64,000 nucleotides of DNA, from positions 25,983,121 to 26,047,120 of the forward strand of contig CM069452.1 of NCBI GenBank assembly GCA_035610835.1. Direction: 5' to 3'. Under the pieces are notes generated by a model. That model made no database searches. It was not told where the DNA came from and saw nothing but the letters and a program-made list of their open reading frames with translations. Positions within the stretch are counted from its first letter, which is position 1; each line of letters begins with the position of its first letter. A program made the translations under genes and the position numbers. The DNA is from Ophiura sarsii. Lineage: Eukaryota > Echinodermata > Ophiuroidea > Amphilepidida > Ophiuridae. Shown piece by piece: positions 43,857 through 57,800 of this stretch.

Positions 43857-43979
43857 ACCAGCGGGGTAGCGATTTTAATTCTACAAAATATTATGGAATA
43901 AATCAATATAATGTAGTGTAAAAAAATATAATTTTGCGAATACTGTATTTTGCGAAATTATAATTACTGCTATTCGAGT

Positions 43980-44110
43980 GGGCATTTAATTTTGAATCTG
44001 GAAATGTTACTGTTACTTTCAATGGAACGGATATTTAATTTCCCGAATCCATATCTCTCGCGAAATTCGCAAAATTAAATCCCTCGCAAAATTCTGTGGT
44101 TTTACAGTAA
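43980..44110. repeat. Dispersed repeat related to 33340-33485
   Basis: Shares GAATCTGGAAATGTTACTGT, then TACTTTCAATG, and ends TGGTTTTACAGTA. Confidence 0.6.
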
Positions 44111-44277
44111 CTCATTCACTAGGACTCTTTGCAATTTGTGCTAGCTTGCTTACTCATAGGTAGAACTATGGGTTTATTTTGCATATGAACTCTTCATAAT
44201 GGGCTGTAGAGTGTAGGAGGAGGAGAAGTAGAAGGGAAGGGAGGAAGGGAGGGAGGGCTAAAGAGAAACGAGTTATA

Positions 44278-44536
44278 TTAACACTTTCCATGCGGTAGGC
44301 ACCTGCAAATCTGCAGACGACATGCCAAAATTTCAAAAAATGTTTAAAAAATGTCAAATGTCAAATAATTAAATGTCATTATAATATTTGAAATCACCAT
44401 GAGAATTGCATTAAAATAAGTACAAACATTCCTAGTATTAATTCAGTAATTCTTGAGATAGGCTTTGAAAGTTGGGAAAGGTTTCTGAATAATCTGCTTT
44501 GAAATGGTAAAACTAATAGCCGCTGGAAAGTGTTAA
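44278..44536. mobile_element. MITE of TTAACACTTTCC family, copy 1
   Basis: Starts TTAACACTTTCCATGCGG and ends CCGCTGGAAAGTGTTAA. A TTAA at both ends suggests TTAA-targeted insertion. Shares GCAGACGACAT, ATCACCATGAGAA and GTTGGGAAAGGTTTCTGAA with the copies at 44813 and 53846. Confidence 0.75.
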
Positions 44537-44812
44537 GGCAGCTGTATTTTGCATCACATAGGAACAAAGGTACATATTTTGTTTTGATAGATATCCTTAA
44601 AATTATTTTTTATAAATCAAAATTCCGTCCTTCCTTGAACATTTTAGATTAAAAATCATGGGGCGACTGTTGAATCCAACATACATTGTGGAAACGATGC
44701 TAGACTTTAATCAAGTCCACCATGGAATAAAGCATAACTGTTTCAGCAAGATTTGTATTTAGTCTAGAGTGATGTATGTGCAATCAGCAGTTGCGCCAAA
44801 ATGACAAATTAG

Positions 44813-45060
44813 TTAACACTTTCCACGCAGCAGGCGTCCGCAGACGACATTCCAAAATTTCACAAAATGTTTAAAAAATGACATATTGTATTGAATTTCA
44901 ATACCCTATTTAGAATCACCATGAGAAATGCATTGAAAGAAGTACAAGCATGCCTTGTCTTGGTTCTGTTATCCTTGAGGTAGATTTTGAAAATTGGGAA
45001 AGGTTTCTGAAAAATCTGTTTTGTATATGGCAAAACTAATAGCCACATGGAAAGTGTTAG
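44813..45060. mobile_element. MITE of TTAACACTTTCC family, copy 2
   Basis: Starts TTAACACTTTCCACGCAG and ends ACATGGAAAGTGTTAG. It is the second of four copies and lies only about 280 bp from copy 1. Confidence 0.75.
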
Positions 45061-46169
45061 CAATTATATGTTCCTGGACTAATTCTGAAGTCCATGTAGG
45101 GTGATGTGATACGCAATTTGGGGAAAAGGTTAACATTCGAATGTTGTGCAAAGAAATACAAAAATTAACACTGTAAATAATATATAGCAAATTTCACAAT
45201 TTTACTAAATCACTTTTTCTGTCAAGAGATCGCATAGATGTCTTTGATGAGTTTAATTAATTTTATTACGATGATTGAATACATTGATCAGATGGACATG
45301 ATCCTAGAGGTCAACAAATAATGGACTAGCAAGAGCATTCCATGTGTAATCGGGCATTACATTGTCACAATAGATAGTTTTTAAAAATATATTTTCAATT
45401 TGTATAGATATTGTTTGTGAGAACTATGCGTTTTTAAAAACAATTGTATAGAATGAATTTTGAAAGTGTAAGAGTATTGAGAGTTCATCTCTTTCAAACT
45501 ATTTACCCAACACAAAAAGTTCCAGACCTGATCCTTTAATGTTAGCTAATTTAAAATCAGTAATCAATAAACTAAATCTAAGATAATATACTCTAAACGA
45601 GTAAATTTCCTCTCCATTCATAAAATTGGGTGGATACTTTTTTAGATATGATGGTTTTTGCAACCACACCTAATGGAAAAAGGCGTCTTTTGTATGGGAT
45701 GTCATTGATTTGTACTGGGCTCTGTGTGCTATCGAAACTGGTCCGGTGTGTATGGATGAATGGTGAGCTGCGATTCATTTCACACAAATTATCACTGCTG
45801 AGCACACACTATGCAATGATATCACATTCATTTTACTGCCACTTTGTGCTCGGTTGGTATGGTTACTTAGGTCTTAACTATAAAAAGTGTAAATTTAATT
45901 TTTATGAATGAGGTGTCATATTGTGGAGAAGAAATTTGTCTGTTTAATGTATACCTCTGGGTGTTTTAAATTAACTAACATTAAAGCATCTAGTCAGGAA
46001 CTTTTTATGTTAAGGTGTACTAGGAACACATTTCAATGTATTTACAGTTGATACTAGGAAGTGTCAGAGTAGGGGGGGTGTACTCTTGAATGTTATATTC
46101 AGCATATACTGCATATTGTTAGAACCATAACAATGTGACCGTAACTAGATCCATCAGGTCTGTAGATAT

Positions 46170-46570
46170 CAGTAAGGATAAAGTTTTTTTGGGCAAGACC
46201 AAAGTCATATAAGTTAAAAAACTTGGTGCTTACAGTTTTGCTGTTCATTGACCAGTTTTCTCAAAACAACTGATCGGTTGATGTGTTTTTGCCAGGAAAC
46301 TAAATGGAAGTGATCAGTTTTGTGATGCCCCTTTAAAAAACGTCATGAACAGAGACAAATAAGTCTATAATCTCAGTCATGTATGCAATCTATGGATTAC
46401 ACCCTCTTCCATCAGGGGCATCACAAAACTGACCACTTCTGGTAGTTTCCTGGGAAAACGACATCAATCTATCAGTTGCTTTGAGAAGCTGTTCAATGAT
46501 CAGCACAAAAAACATTAAAATTTTAAAATTTTAACTGACTTTGGTCTTGCCGAAAAAACTTCATTCTTAT
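46170..46570. repeat. Palindromic foldback (~400 bp)
   Basis: The left part, with AAGACCAAAGTC, AACTGATCGGTTGATGTG and TTTTGTGATGCCCC, is mirrored by the right part with GGGGCATCACAAAACTGACC, ACATCAATCTATCAGTT and GACTTTGGTCTTG. Arms are about 150 bp with an 80-bp centre. Confidence 0.8.
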
Positions 46571-48742
46571 TGATTTCATTGTGATGTTATGGACAAATGA
46601 TAATGATATATAACATTATGTCATCATAAGTTAGTCCTGGTTAATAATATTGCATTTTGAATAAACTCATGTGTGAAATAACAATGACATTTATTTTTGT
46701 GTTTCTGTTTCTTTTTGTATCATACTGTTTATGCTGATGAAGCTCAAACGCTTTTTTTTCTTCTTTCAATACCGTCTATCCTAGTCTTAGAAATTGGGAA
46801 CATTTATTTTTAAACTCTTCCTACCATGTAAAGAATTCCTATGCATATTTTCCCAATTCTAAATTCTTTTGCGATTTTGACAAAATTGTCGATGTCTTTA
46901 CGACATTAGTTCAGTGATAATATAAAAGTAGTAAAATATATGCTGGGGGCATTTATTTTTCAAATTTGAGAATTTATTTTTACATGTTTTGGATTTTAAA
47001 AATAATAATTTGAAGTCCGACCGAACAAACCTACCTGAAAGGTCTGTTTTCCCGTATATAAGACACGCTGTTTTTACGTTGCCTTATGGAGTTTTCCCTT
47101 GAAACTTTTCATAATTTTTCAAAAATATTCATTTTTTTTCAAAGATTTTCTAAAATTTTAAGACGGGAAAAAAGGGATTTTGGTCGTGCGGGCTCGTGGA
47201 ACAGGTATTCCCCTTGGCTATAGGCAGAAAGGTTTGGAGGACCACTTTAAAAAAAATATATAACTGTAGTTGTACCGGACGTTGTACAGCAGGCCATTTT
47301 ACATTCCTGCATGGGAATCTGACATCTGCTAATAATGGAGCAACTAAACAATTCGTATCATCCGAGCAACATCATTTACGTAAACCAAATAGATATCATA
47401 ATGAACTGTATTGATGCATGTACGCAGATTATTCCCATCTTAACAGTATTTAGTTCTGTTGATAACTGAATTCACACAGATAGATTATATATACAGATTA
47501 ACAAATTGTGATCTTAAGATGCTTAGCCTTTTCGCAGTAGTATACAGATAAACAAATTCAGCTCTTTTGTTGCAAATACACAGATTATACAAAGATTATA
47601 CCAATTTTTTTAATTTTATTGATAGTTAACAAATTAAGCTCTTTTATACACAGATTAAACACAAATTATACAAATTGAGCTCTTTGATGCATATGTGATA
47701 ATAATATTTAATATTTTCTGCAACGGACTAACTATAGGGCGTGCGTGGGCGGTTGCCTTCCGTATGATTTTACAAATGCTATCTTCAGTAGATAGCAACC
47801 ACTATGCAATGCATGCAAATTGAATCTATTGAAGTTATGATGATAACAAACCGTCCTCTAAATAACGAACTTGCTAGTATTTTTAATTATGTTTCCTTTC
47901 CAATAATAATTCTTGTTTGTTTTACGGTGTATTAATTAAAACAAAACAATGCATAATGTCCTAGTGTCCGGTCATGCATGATTGGAAACATAACAATGAC
48001 ATATTAAGTGGCGATATAAATGGCGTCATTAAGTAGTCATATTAATAGCGTCATACTTAACGTTGCATTGCAATGTTTGCTACACTGTTTCATGATGCTG
48101 ATAGATACAGCATGTTTATAGTGTAATAATAGACATAAGTGGATATTGAGTACAGGTTAATGCACTACGATATGAAGACAATGCACTCCTATGATTACAA
48201 TTGCTTAGCGATAAAAATGCACTAGAACTAATTGTAAAATGGAATTGTGTATGGTGTTATTGGTAATTATTAGCAGAAGAACAAGCCAGACAGACAGTCG
48301 CCCAAAACATGACTTCCCGTTAACTTTTACCGTGGTACGAATTAAAGCAGCCACTTTTTCGTCACAGCTAAAGAAACGCCAGTCTCCCTTATTTGTCATT
48401 GCTAACGGAATATAGCGACATCATGTGTTGACATTTTTCATCAGGTGGATACACCAGCTTTTACATGCAGACAGGATGTTACCTTTTCAGTCGAGTCAAA
48501 TCCATAACCATTGATTGGATCGATTGGAATCTGTGTAACCGCTAATGGACACAAACCCGTGTATATGTGTCAAAACAATTTAAAACAATCGAAACGACTA
48601 ATTATAAATATCTTCTAGTACGCGATTTATGGAATCTATATCTCCCAGGGCACTGAAAGCTATCTCTTGATAGCGTTTATTTTACCAAGAATAACTGGAA
48701 ATAATATTATTATTGGAAATCTACCTACGGATTGATGTGGAA

Positions 48743-48852
48743 ATGATGACGAAAGATTGCATCCCCGCTGGAGAATGTTCTCGATGGTACTTTTGCAGTT
48801 TGATACTCTTCATAAGTACCATAGCGGTCACAAATACCTTAGCGCAGTCAAC
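48743..48852 (+). CDS. Receptor 1 exon 1 (signal peptide)
   Basis: ATG at 48743 (a second ATG follows at once); donor GTAAGT after AC, phase 2 out. A hydrophobic core, YFCSLILFISTIAV, then a likely cleavage region, NTLAQS. An earlier ATG at 48734 is closed by a stop. Confidence 0.7.
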
Positions 48853-51800
48853 GTAAGTACTCAAATCGTGATCATTTGTTTACAGACATTGGTATAGAAC
48901 TGAAATTATATAATTTTGTAACATATTCAAAAAAAACCTAATTGTTACTACCATCAAAGAGAGAAGTTGACATCTGCAAATCATCGGTTGTATTTTTTTT
49001 AAAGTTACGCTTTAGTATAATTAATCTTCGCAACAACACCAACAACAAACTCATGAGTCATGTAAAATATGAGACGTAACACTGTACAATGTATGTAGGA
49101 CCCACATCTAAATTCACGCTTTATTTTTTCAGCTGTGCAGATAATGTGTTTCATTGATTGCTTAAATATGACATATTATAATATTATGACTATGACTTTG
49201 ATAATCAATATCATAGCAAATAGCATGTACATTCAAACCACCTTATTATGAAATAATGTGACACTCGGGGTATCTAGCTATTATATATTCGCCTATCTCA
49301 CGTTTGAAGGACAATATTAATGCAACTTTAAAATTAAGATGGTTTAATCATACATCTTTAATAACTTATTAAAACAACACAGTATTGTTTATAAAGAAAA
49401 CAAGAACAAATTAAAAAGTTGTCCGTAGGCCTATATCAATCAGACAATGGTTATTGATTGCAGATATTGTGGGAAAGATAAGGACGAAATGATAGCCTTG
49501 TAAACAATCGACAGCAACAATCAAAATGTGCACTTTCGGCTCACAGAACCAACAATAATCGGTCAATTATAAAAATCATCAAATTAAATACCGTAATCAA
49601 ATCAGTATTTTCTGGTAATTTCATAATTGTAATCAGTTAGTATTATAATAAAAATTCCTTTAAAAGGAAAGGGGCGCTCATATAAATAATAGCCTTGAAG
49701 GGTGTACCGGGGTATAATAAGGCTGGTGTTTCTTTTTTTTATAGCAGATGAGCAGTGATTAAGAAATGAACATACATACCTTGAACATACCTTGAAGCGC
49801 CACACCATCTTCGTTGTTGCCGAAGTTGTGTGGCAAGGGTTGGGCGGGCTTTTTAGCCCATTATAACCCCATTGTTGTTGCTAGTTGTTTTTTGAAGCAG
49901 AGGAGTGTTGGTGCCGTAACAGCGCTCTCAGGGAGATTGTTCCAGTCGTCCACCACTCTGTTGCTGAAGAAGTGCTTCCTGATGTCGAGGTTGGCCCTTA
50001 TCTTGAACAGTTTCATCGAGTGTCCTCTTGTTTTGTCATGATGTGATCTTTGGAAAATGCTGTCTGGGTCTATTTTGTCAATTTGATGCATGATTCTGTA
50101 GGATGGAAGGGTGTTGGACTGTGGAAAGTGTTTTGGTATACGAATTAAAAAGTAGAAGTAGGCCTACATAGCAATTTATGGTATAGCCTCGACACGTGGA
50201 AAGAATCAAATCAGTATTTTCTGGTTATTTCATAATTGTAATCAGTTAATATTAGAAAAAGGATAGGCATACGTCGGTGGGCCCACTTCAGGCCGAAACT
50301 CTTTTCTAACTTTTGATGTGGTCTTTGTTTTATTGACTTAATCAGTTAGCATTACAAAAAGGATAAGCATACGTCGATGGGCCTACTTTAGGCCGAAACG
50401 TGTTTTCTTACTATTTATGTGGCCTTTATTTGATTGACTTATCGAAACAATTGAATTGGACATTCACAGAAACACGGAGTCGGAACAATCAGAGTCCGAG
50501 CAGCAACGACCACGTCGAAATTTATTGCAAGAAAATGCTACTATGAATTTGTTTCGAAGCCTACTCAAGGATTACGATAGGCGAATTCGGCCGTATTTTG
50601 CCAGTAAGTCTTTCATTATAATTCAGTAGTGGGATAAAACACAAACACACAACAGAACTATGTTTAATACCTGTAGCATTAATAGCTTTCAAAAGTAATT
50701 CGCAATCAAAACTTGAGGGATCTATCGAATTTGTGTCAGCTCTCGACAAAGATTTATGGAATGTACACTTTGTTGTTGTATTTTTAATTCGGTAAAAATT
50801 GTATTTTGTACACTAAGTGTTCAACAATATTATGAAAGTGTTTATGAACATTAGCCTATTCATTATTTTTTCTAATATTTCTAGGACATGCAGGAAATGG
50901 ATTCCCCCCCCCCCCCCCAAACATGTCAAAGATCGAACAAACCCAACGCAGTAACAACTTGATGACAGAATAGAGCTAAATTTGAAGCAGATATTAGGCG
51001 TACATTCTATGAATGCATTTCTAGGAATTTCTCCTATCGGTTTTAATTATTATTATTACCACACTGTACTTTATGTATATCCTATAGCGTTAGCCTGTGT
51101 ACATATATCTTCATATTGTAATTTCTGATTGATTTATTTAATTGAATTTTAGCCGGGCAAGCTGTTGAAGTGACAGTGGACTTTTATCTCGCGAGCTTTG
51201 ATTCAATTCGGGAATCTCATATGGTAGGTCAATTCAAATATCACAGGTTATCGCCCAATTTTAATTATTAAAATAATAATTCACGTAATTTGTTATTGTG
51301 AAGGGATACAAAAATAAGTTTTTGAATATGTCCATGTATGACCGTAGCAATTTTTATAGTAAATAGCTAATTGATATTTAGAACATTTTAATCATTTTAA
51401 TTGGAGTTTGCGAAATAAATTCTAATATTAATTATGGCTATACAAAGTATAGGCCTAAAACTGTATTAAAGACAACAAATATATTTATGCCATATTCGTT
51501 ATCAATCGGACACTTTGCCATGGTCTCAGTTTTTGAATCAAATGAAGTCTTTATTTAATGTTATCGAAACACTTCTAAGTGTAAGATTATGCATCTTTCC
51601 TTAGGCATCATAGGCATCTTTCCTTTTTGGGGGACACTCTGTACGACATTTATCCTAAAATTCTAAACAATCTTTAATTAACTTATTTTTTCATACATTT
51701 TTTGTCTAGAATTAGGTGAAACTTAGCTTAATTTGTCAATGATCTCCTCATATGACTCATTATTTTTAAAGTCAACCATATGTTTTTAAATGTCAGATAT

Positions 51801-54800
51801 AGACACTGAATGGAGGAGCAGTATTAATCTACTTACTGTGAAACAATGTCAATGTTATTTATGGTAGCATACTTTTGAATCTTTTGAAGGATTTTTCTGT
51901 CACTTTGTATCTTCGTCAACACTGGCACGATCCCCGTCTAGAATACGATCCTACTCTTACCTTGCCATCTACCACGCATTATGTGGATGATATTTGGCTC
52001 CCGGATCTCATCTTCACCAACGCTAAACAAGCCAAGATACCAGATATAACGGTACCCAATAGATGGGTGCATATTAACTCAAGCGGACATGTTCTTTATA
52101 ATATGAGGTACGTTTTTACGATAATATTCAAGAAAGGAATGATTTAAAAAACACACAAGTTGTTTGTTGTTGATAGGCGTGGCACATATACACGTTGCTT
52201 TTCACATTTGTATGTGAATATTCAACTTGAGCGCCTAATATAGTTCTATATATACGAGGGGGTATCAAAAAGTTCTTGAAATCACCCAGAAGTGAAGGAG
52301 TCAGAATTTCTTTTTGTTATGTGACCCTTGAGACATCTTTAAAAAGTCCCTGTGCAAAGTCACACATCTCTCCCACTATTTATTACCTGTCCACAGACCG
52401 CCATTGTAGAGATCCTCAGATTGACCGCCATTGATTGATCCTCTGATTGCCTCAGATTGCGTTATTCCCAAAACAGCAATACTTACTTACTACTTATGTC
52501 GTTCACGAACGGTCCTCGTGATGGCTCGCCAAACTACTCTGTCCCTCATGCACGCTTTCATCTCCTCAACCTGTGGACAAGTAAGTCTGTGGACAGGTAA
52601 TAAATAGTGGGAGAGATGTGTGACTGCACAGGGACTTTTTAAAGATGTCTCAAGGGTCACATAACAAAAAAAAGTTTCTGACTCCTTCACTTCTGGGTGA
52701 TTTCAAGAACCTTTTGATACCCCCTCGTAATTATGGGGGCTGATTCGCAATTCATTCAGCCACAAATATTCGGATGTTTTTAAGCGTTGCCCCCTGTTTA
52801 TAATGATCTTCACTATACAATATTATTGGTTTTGACAAATAAAATGTTATTTCTTATGTGCATGCATGAACAGATTGAATCTGCAACTCTCGTGTGCAAT
52901 GGATTTTCATCGGTTTCCTATGGACGGTCAATCGTGCGAAATGGATCTAGAGAGCTGTAAGTATTTACAACACTTTATTGAATAAGCTGAATTTACCACT
53001 AACTTGAAATAGTCTATCCTCTTTTGAACCGTCCGTTTCATGCGCAGCAATCTGAGCTTTATATTTATATGAGAAACATGATCCAACATGTTTGGTAATT
53101 TTGCACAATTTTTGTTTCGCCAGCGTGGCATTAAGATTCAACAGCAGCAGATATGTGTATAACGCTCTCATATTGAGTCAGCCATTGAATATTTCTACGA
53201 AACACTTTTTACCTAGCTGAGTTAGTAAGTGCCCTCTTCTCGGTTCGTGTGATGTACCACAACCAGATGACTTCCCAACATCAACCACGTATAATTATTC
53301 TGTCGTTGTCAACAGCAATGATAAATGACTTTCTAAAATCCAATTACGTAATAGTATACGAGTATTTCATTACATGTATGTAAAGTTGGCAACTGTTATA
53401 AACTAAACATTTCATATAAAATTGGTTTCGTATTTTATTTTTGGCCTTTTTTACCTTTTTCAGTTGAGAATACAATAGAAGATGTACGCTATAAGTGGCA
53501 TGAAGAGGAACCAATCGAATATCATATTGATCTGTTGAAACTTCCGCAATATGAAGTAGATGGTGTCCATACGCATGGCTGTTCAAAAGAACTGAGAACA
53601 GGTAGGTCTAGGCTATATCTTCTTTGGCTAATGATATTCTGGTATTTGACGACTTCCTTACTCCCTCCAAAGCGACATATTTTTGACAAACTTCGCTATG
53701 AAAATGTAGAAGAAATGTTTTAAAAGAACACTTTTCGACATTGGGAAAAAAAGGTTCTCCGGAAGTGAATACTTGGTATTTTATCCGAATTAAGTTTGTC
53801 GTTATTGGGCTGTTTGGTTTAGTTAGAGGCTGTATGTGGAGTTGAATAACTAGCCACGTGGCAGGCGTCTGCAGACGACATTCCAAATGTTCACAAAATG
53901 TTACCAAATTGTCAAGACAATTAAATTTCATTGCCATATTTAGAATCACCACCCGGGAATCACCATCCGGGAATCACCATCCGTGAGACTGACCTTGAAA
54001 GTTGGGAAAGGTTTTTGAAACAAATATGTTTTGAATGGTAAAACTAATAGTCGAGTGGAAAGTGTTAACGTTATTTTTTCGAAGAAAGTACAACATCCAT
54101 GTGCAAATGAATGTGTGGTATTCAAACAAACAAATCTTCCATTATCCATGTGCCAATATGTTACAGGTGTTAAATAGGAAATGTTATACCATTAGGCCTA
54201 GTCGTTAAAAAAAACCCTTACGATAACATTTCTTCTTTTTCATAACAACAAATCAAAAAGGAGTGTATTCTTGTATCGGGGCTGATTTTCTCTTCCGGCG
54301 AACAATCGGATATTATCTTCTGCAAACCTACATCCCAAGTACTCTGTTGGTTGTGACGTCATGGGTGTCATTTTGGATTCACGTGAGGTCTTCGCCAGCC
54401 CGTGTTGCTTTGGGTGTCACTACCATACTCACTATGATCACTACAAACAACGGAGTTCGTGCAGATCTACCGAAAGTGTCATATATTAAGGTAATTGTTA
54501 GAGGTTTTGCGAATCGTAAGTTGAAAGTTGATATAGATGGTAGAAGGATTTGTATCTTGAAAAAAGTCCTTGGAACACGTTTCGTTTAGACATTAGGTGC
54601 ATATTTTTTTCTGATCTTTAAATGACGTTTATTTTGTAATATAAAGAGCTGAAGATCAGAGTACATCTTTAACAACAATTTTACCTTCCCACCCCATCAA
54701 TCAAGGTTTTGGAGGGGGTGTTAGTTTTCTGTTGTTAACTATAGTATAAGTGTGCCAAGACTTTTCCAGAATTGTACAGGGTGTCCCAAAAGTCTATGCA

Positions 54801-57800
54801 CGTTTTTGAAGAGTCATATCTCATAAAATATAAATCATATGGTATAAATTTAACCACATTTTGATAGACGAGATTTGGGAAATTATTTTGATACCAAACA
54901 CAACCCTATTGGTGAACCCACAACATTATAAAACTGGTTGAAAGTGTTTGGCCGTGCGAGGCCCACCCATACCAAGTACTACGCATTGTTGCTAAAAACA
55001 GATGCGCATACATTAACGGTATGAAAGCAACATTATGCGTTAGTCACAGTTCACTGCTTACCTTGCAACATTAATGTTATTACCAAACTCGGTCACTCAC
55101 AACATAAATAGGCGTAGTAGACAACACTGCACAGCAAAAGTCTTCACTCAAGATGGTTTACAGCATAAATAAGCGATTACAAATTGTATGGTTACGCTGA
55201 AACAAATTCAGTTCAACTTACTCAACAAAAGTTCAGAAAACATTTCAAAGTAAAACGCGCACCAGAAAGAATATCCATTCTGAAGTTGGTGGATAAATTT
55301 TTGAACACAGGAACTAGTGCATGATTTGTCTCGATGTGGTAGAAAAAAGACTGGTAGATCAACAAGTCACATTGATGTCATAAGACATGCAGTAGCCTTA
55401 AGTCTAAAGAGATCTATTCACTGCTGTGTGATGTGTGTGTTCACTTTTATGTTACGTTATTCAATTTTTTAGGTCTGTGTTTTTGCATTAGCACACGTCT
55501 CTGTATAAATGGAAAACACTTAAACTAGATTTCACTATAGAAACGAAAACTATGTGTGATATAGTTTGTCATTATGATGGGATCACCGTAATGTAAAATT
55601 ATAAATATTACAATTGACGGATCACTTTCCGTGTAACCAACTCTACCCGTCTTTTTGTTAATCTCAATAGGTATAGATTTATGAACTTTATACCTCCGAA
55701 GTATAAAATTACATTTTTGCAGTAATACATATTTTACTTAAGGTGGCATTACAAACAGATGTTACTCCAATGTTTGGTATCAACATTATTTCCCACATCT
55801 CCTCTTTCTAAATATGTATTCATATTTTCAATACGACTTGTATTTTGTGAAATACAAAGCTTCAAAGTCGTGCATAGACTTTTGGGACACCCTGTAGTTC
55901 AACTCAATCAACGTTATGTTATATACGTAAATATCCATCATCCCAAAGCGAATACATAATGTATGTAGTAAATACATCCTGCGGTTGAAGGGTCGTCCAT
56001 CCTTATGAGTGGGACCTTGGATCACGCACGAGTCACATTTTAGTGCAAATATTTCATTATTCCTTAAAGGCATATTATGTGATATTTTCCAGAGAGCGCC
56101 CTCTATTCATGATTTTTTTTTAGAAAGTAGATTTTCTTGCAGATTTACATTTCTGATCATAAACCGTACATACATTCCAAGGTACAGACCGATACGATTC
56201 CTAATTACCTCAAAATCATGGTTTTAGAGTGAATTAAGAGTGAAAATATAAACTGTCGTGTTATCCCGACAGTTTATTTTCACTCTAAAACCATGATTTT
56301 GAAGTAATTAAGAATTGTATCGCCCTGTAACTTGGAATGTATGTACGATTTATGATCAGAAATGTAAATCTGCAAGAAAATCTGCTTTCAATTTTTTTTT
56401 CTCGATGTTGAGGGCGTTCCCTGGAAAGATCACATAATATACCTTTAAGTATTTGTATTTTCTTGCTGAATTTGACTGTTCTTGTCATGATCTATCTCCA
56501 GGCCATTGATATCTGGTTTGCTGCCTGCTTCTTCTTTGTCATTGGTGCTCTAGTGGAATTCGCCATGGCACACTATCTTTCTTTCAATAAATCCCCATCG
56601 GCCATGATTCGGGATTGGGGTAAAGATAAGGAGAAGAAAGATTCTAGTTTAGTAAGTATACAAGTGATTACATATAAAACTGCCACATTCACATGTATTG
56701 CATAACACTATCTGTGCCCTATTTCATGTGTTGTTGTCTTATAATCAAAGTCTTTGTTATAATTAAGCGTTTTCATTTACGTTTTTACAATCAGGGACAT
56801 GTCTTGCTCTATGGCATTGAATGTACTATCAGCCCTTAACACTTTCCACGCGGCTATTAGTTTACCATTTCAAAACAGATGTTGCAGAAACCATTCCCAA
56901 CTTTCAAGGTCTATCTCAAGGAAAAAATCAATCACTTTTTGGTCAAAAATTAAAAACTAAAAATGGTTTCAGGTCAGATGTATGTCCTGCTGGGTTGATT
57001 TAATGATATTTCTATAATGGCTGCGGAGTGCCGTTTTAAAAATTATAGGGTATTTTACATTGTTGACGAACTGCCCCCCACCCCCACACACACGCACACA
57101 CCCCCACACACACAAATCAACGTTAATATGGGTTTCCTGTACTATTTTTAAGACGGTGTTTTTTTGTTTTGTTTTTTGTTTGTATTATTATGGAAAATAC
57201 ACCATTTCCCTGTTTTTCGGTATGATTTAAATTACTTTCCATTTCAGAAAATGTTTATTTTTGAAAACATGTCTTTTTCTCTTAGACTGCCTCCATTCCA
57301 TTTTAATGGAATTTGTTCACATAATTCTTTTAAGATTAACAAAATCATGCTTTTGACATTAAAGAGACATTAAGAGACGTGGTGGAGCAGCGCCCTCAAT
57401 TACAAAAATATATGACAACAACTGGGATTTGTATATCTTAACAATTGTATGAACTTACACCTATAAGGATTAAGAACAATCAGCCCTCTTTGTACAACAA
57501 AACGTTGATTCAAAAATGCTGGTAGAGCCGCAACCAGCATTTTACATGGTTAAGGGTGGGGTGGTATTGCAACATATTTAAAACATTGTTTGAATCAAGT
57601 TTTGCTAGGTGTTTCTTTTAGTAGAAACAACAATAACGGCAATTTTTAATGTTCATCTTGAATTCTGAAGTAAATTAATTAAAAATAAAAATAACCAACA
57701 TGACATTAAAAAAACCTCTCTTTTTTGTGTTTCTGTTTTTTATTCCATAGACTGATGGCGTGAAAATGGGAAGTCAAACCTGTATGGTATTGACAATCGA

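Larger units (their letters stand above)
40227..48742. other. Intergenic region between TTLL and the receptor genes
   Basis: No conserved coding exon recognised. Contains MITEs, foldbacks and repeats listed separately. Stretches 40240-41270, 41520-42110, 43090-43670, 45070-46160 and 46580-48740 show no gene. The promoter and 5' UTR of the first receptor should lie near the right end. Confidence 0.6.

Noticed and set aside
45630..45911. A 93-codon ORF with possible hydrophobic segments
   Set aside because: No family resemblance, splice context or codon signal; likely random in AT-rich DNA.
47196..47414. A Cys-containing ORF (CSCTGRCTAGHF)
   Set aside because: Too short, no clear domain, and no splice sites that extend it.
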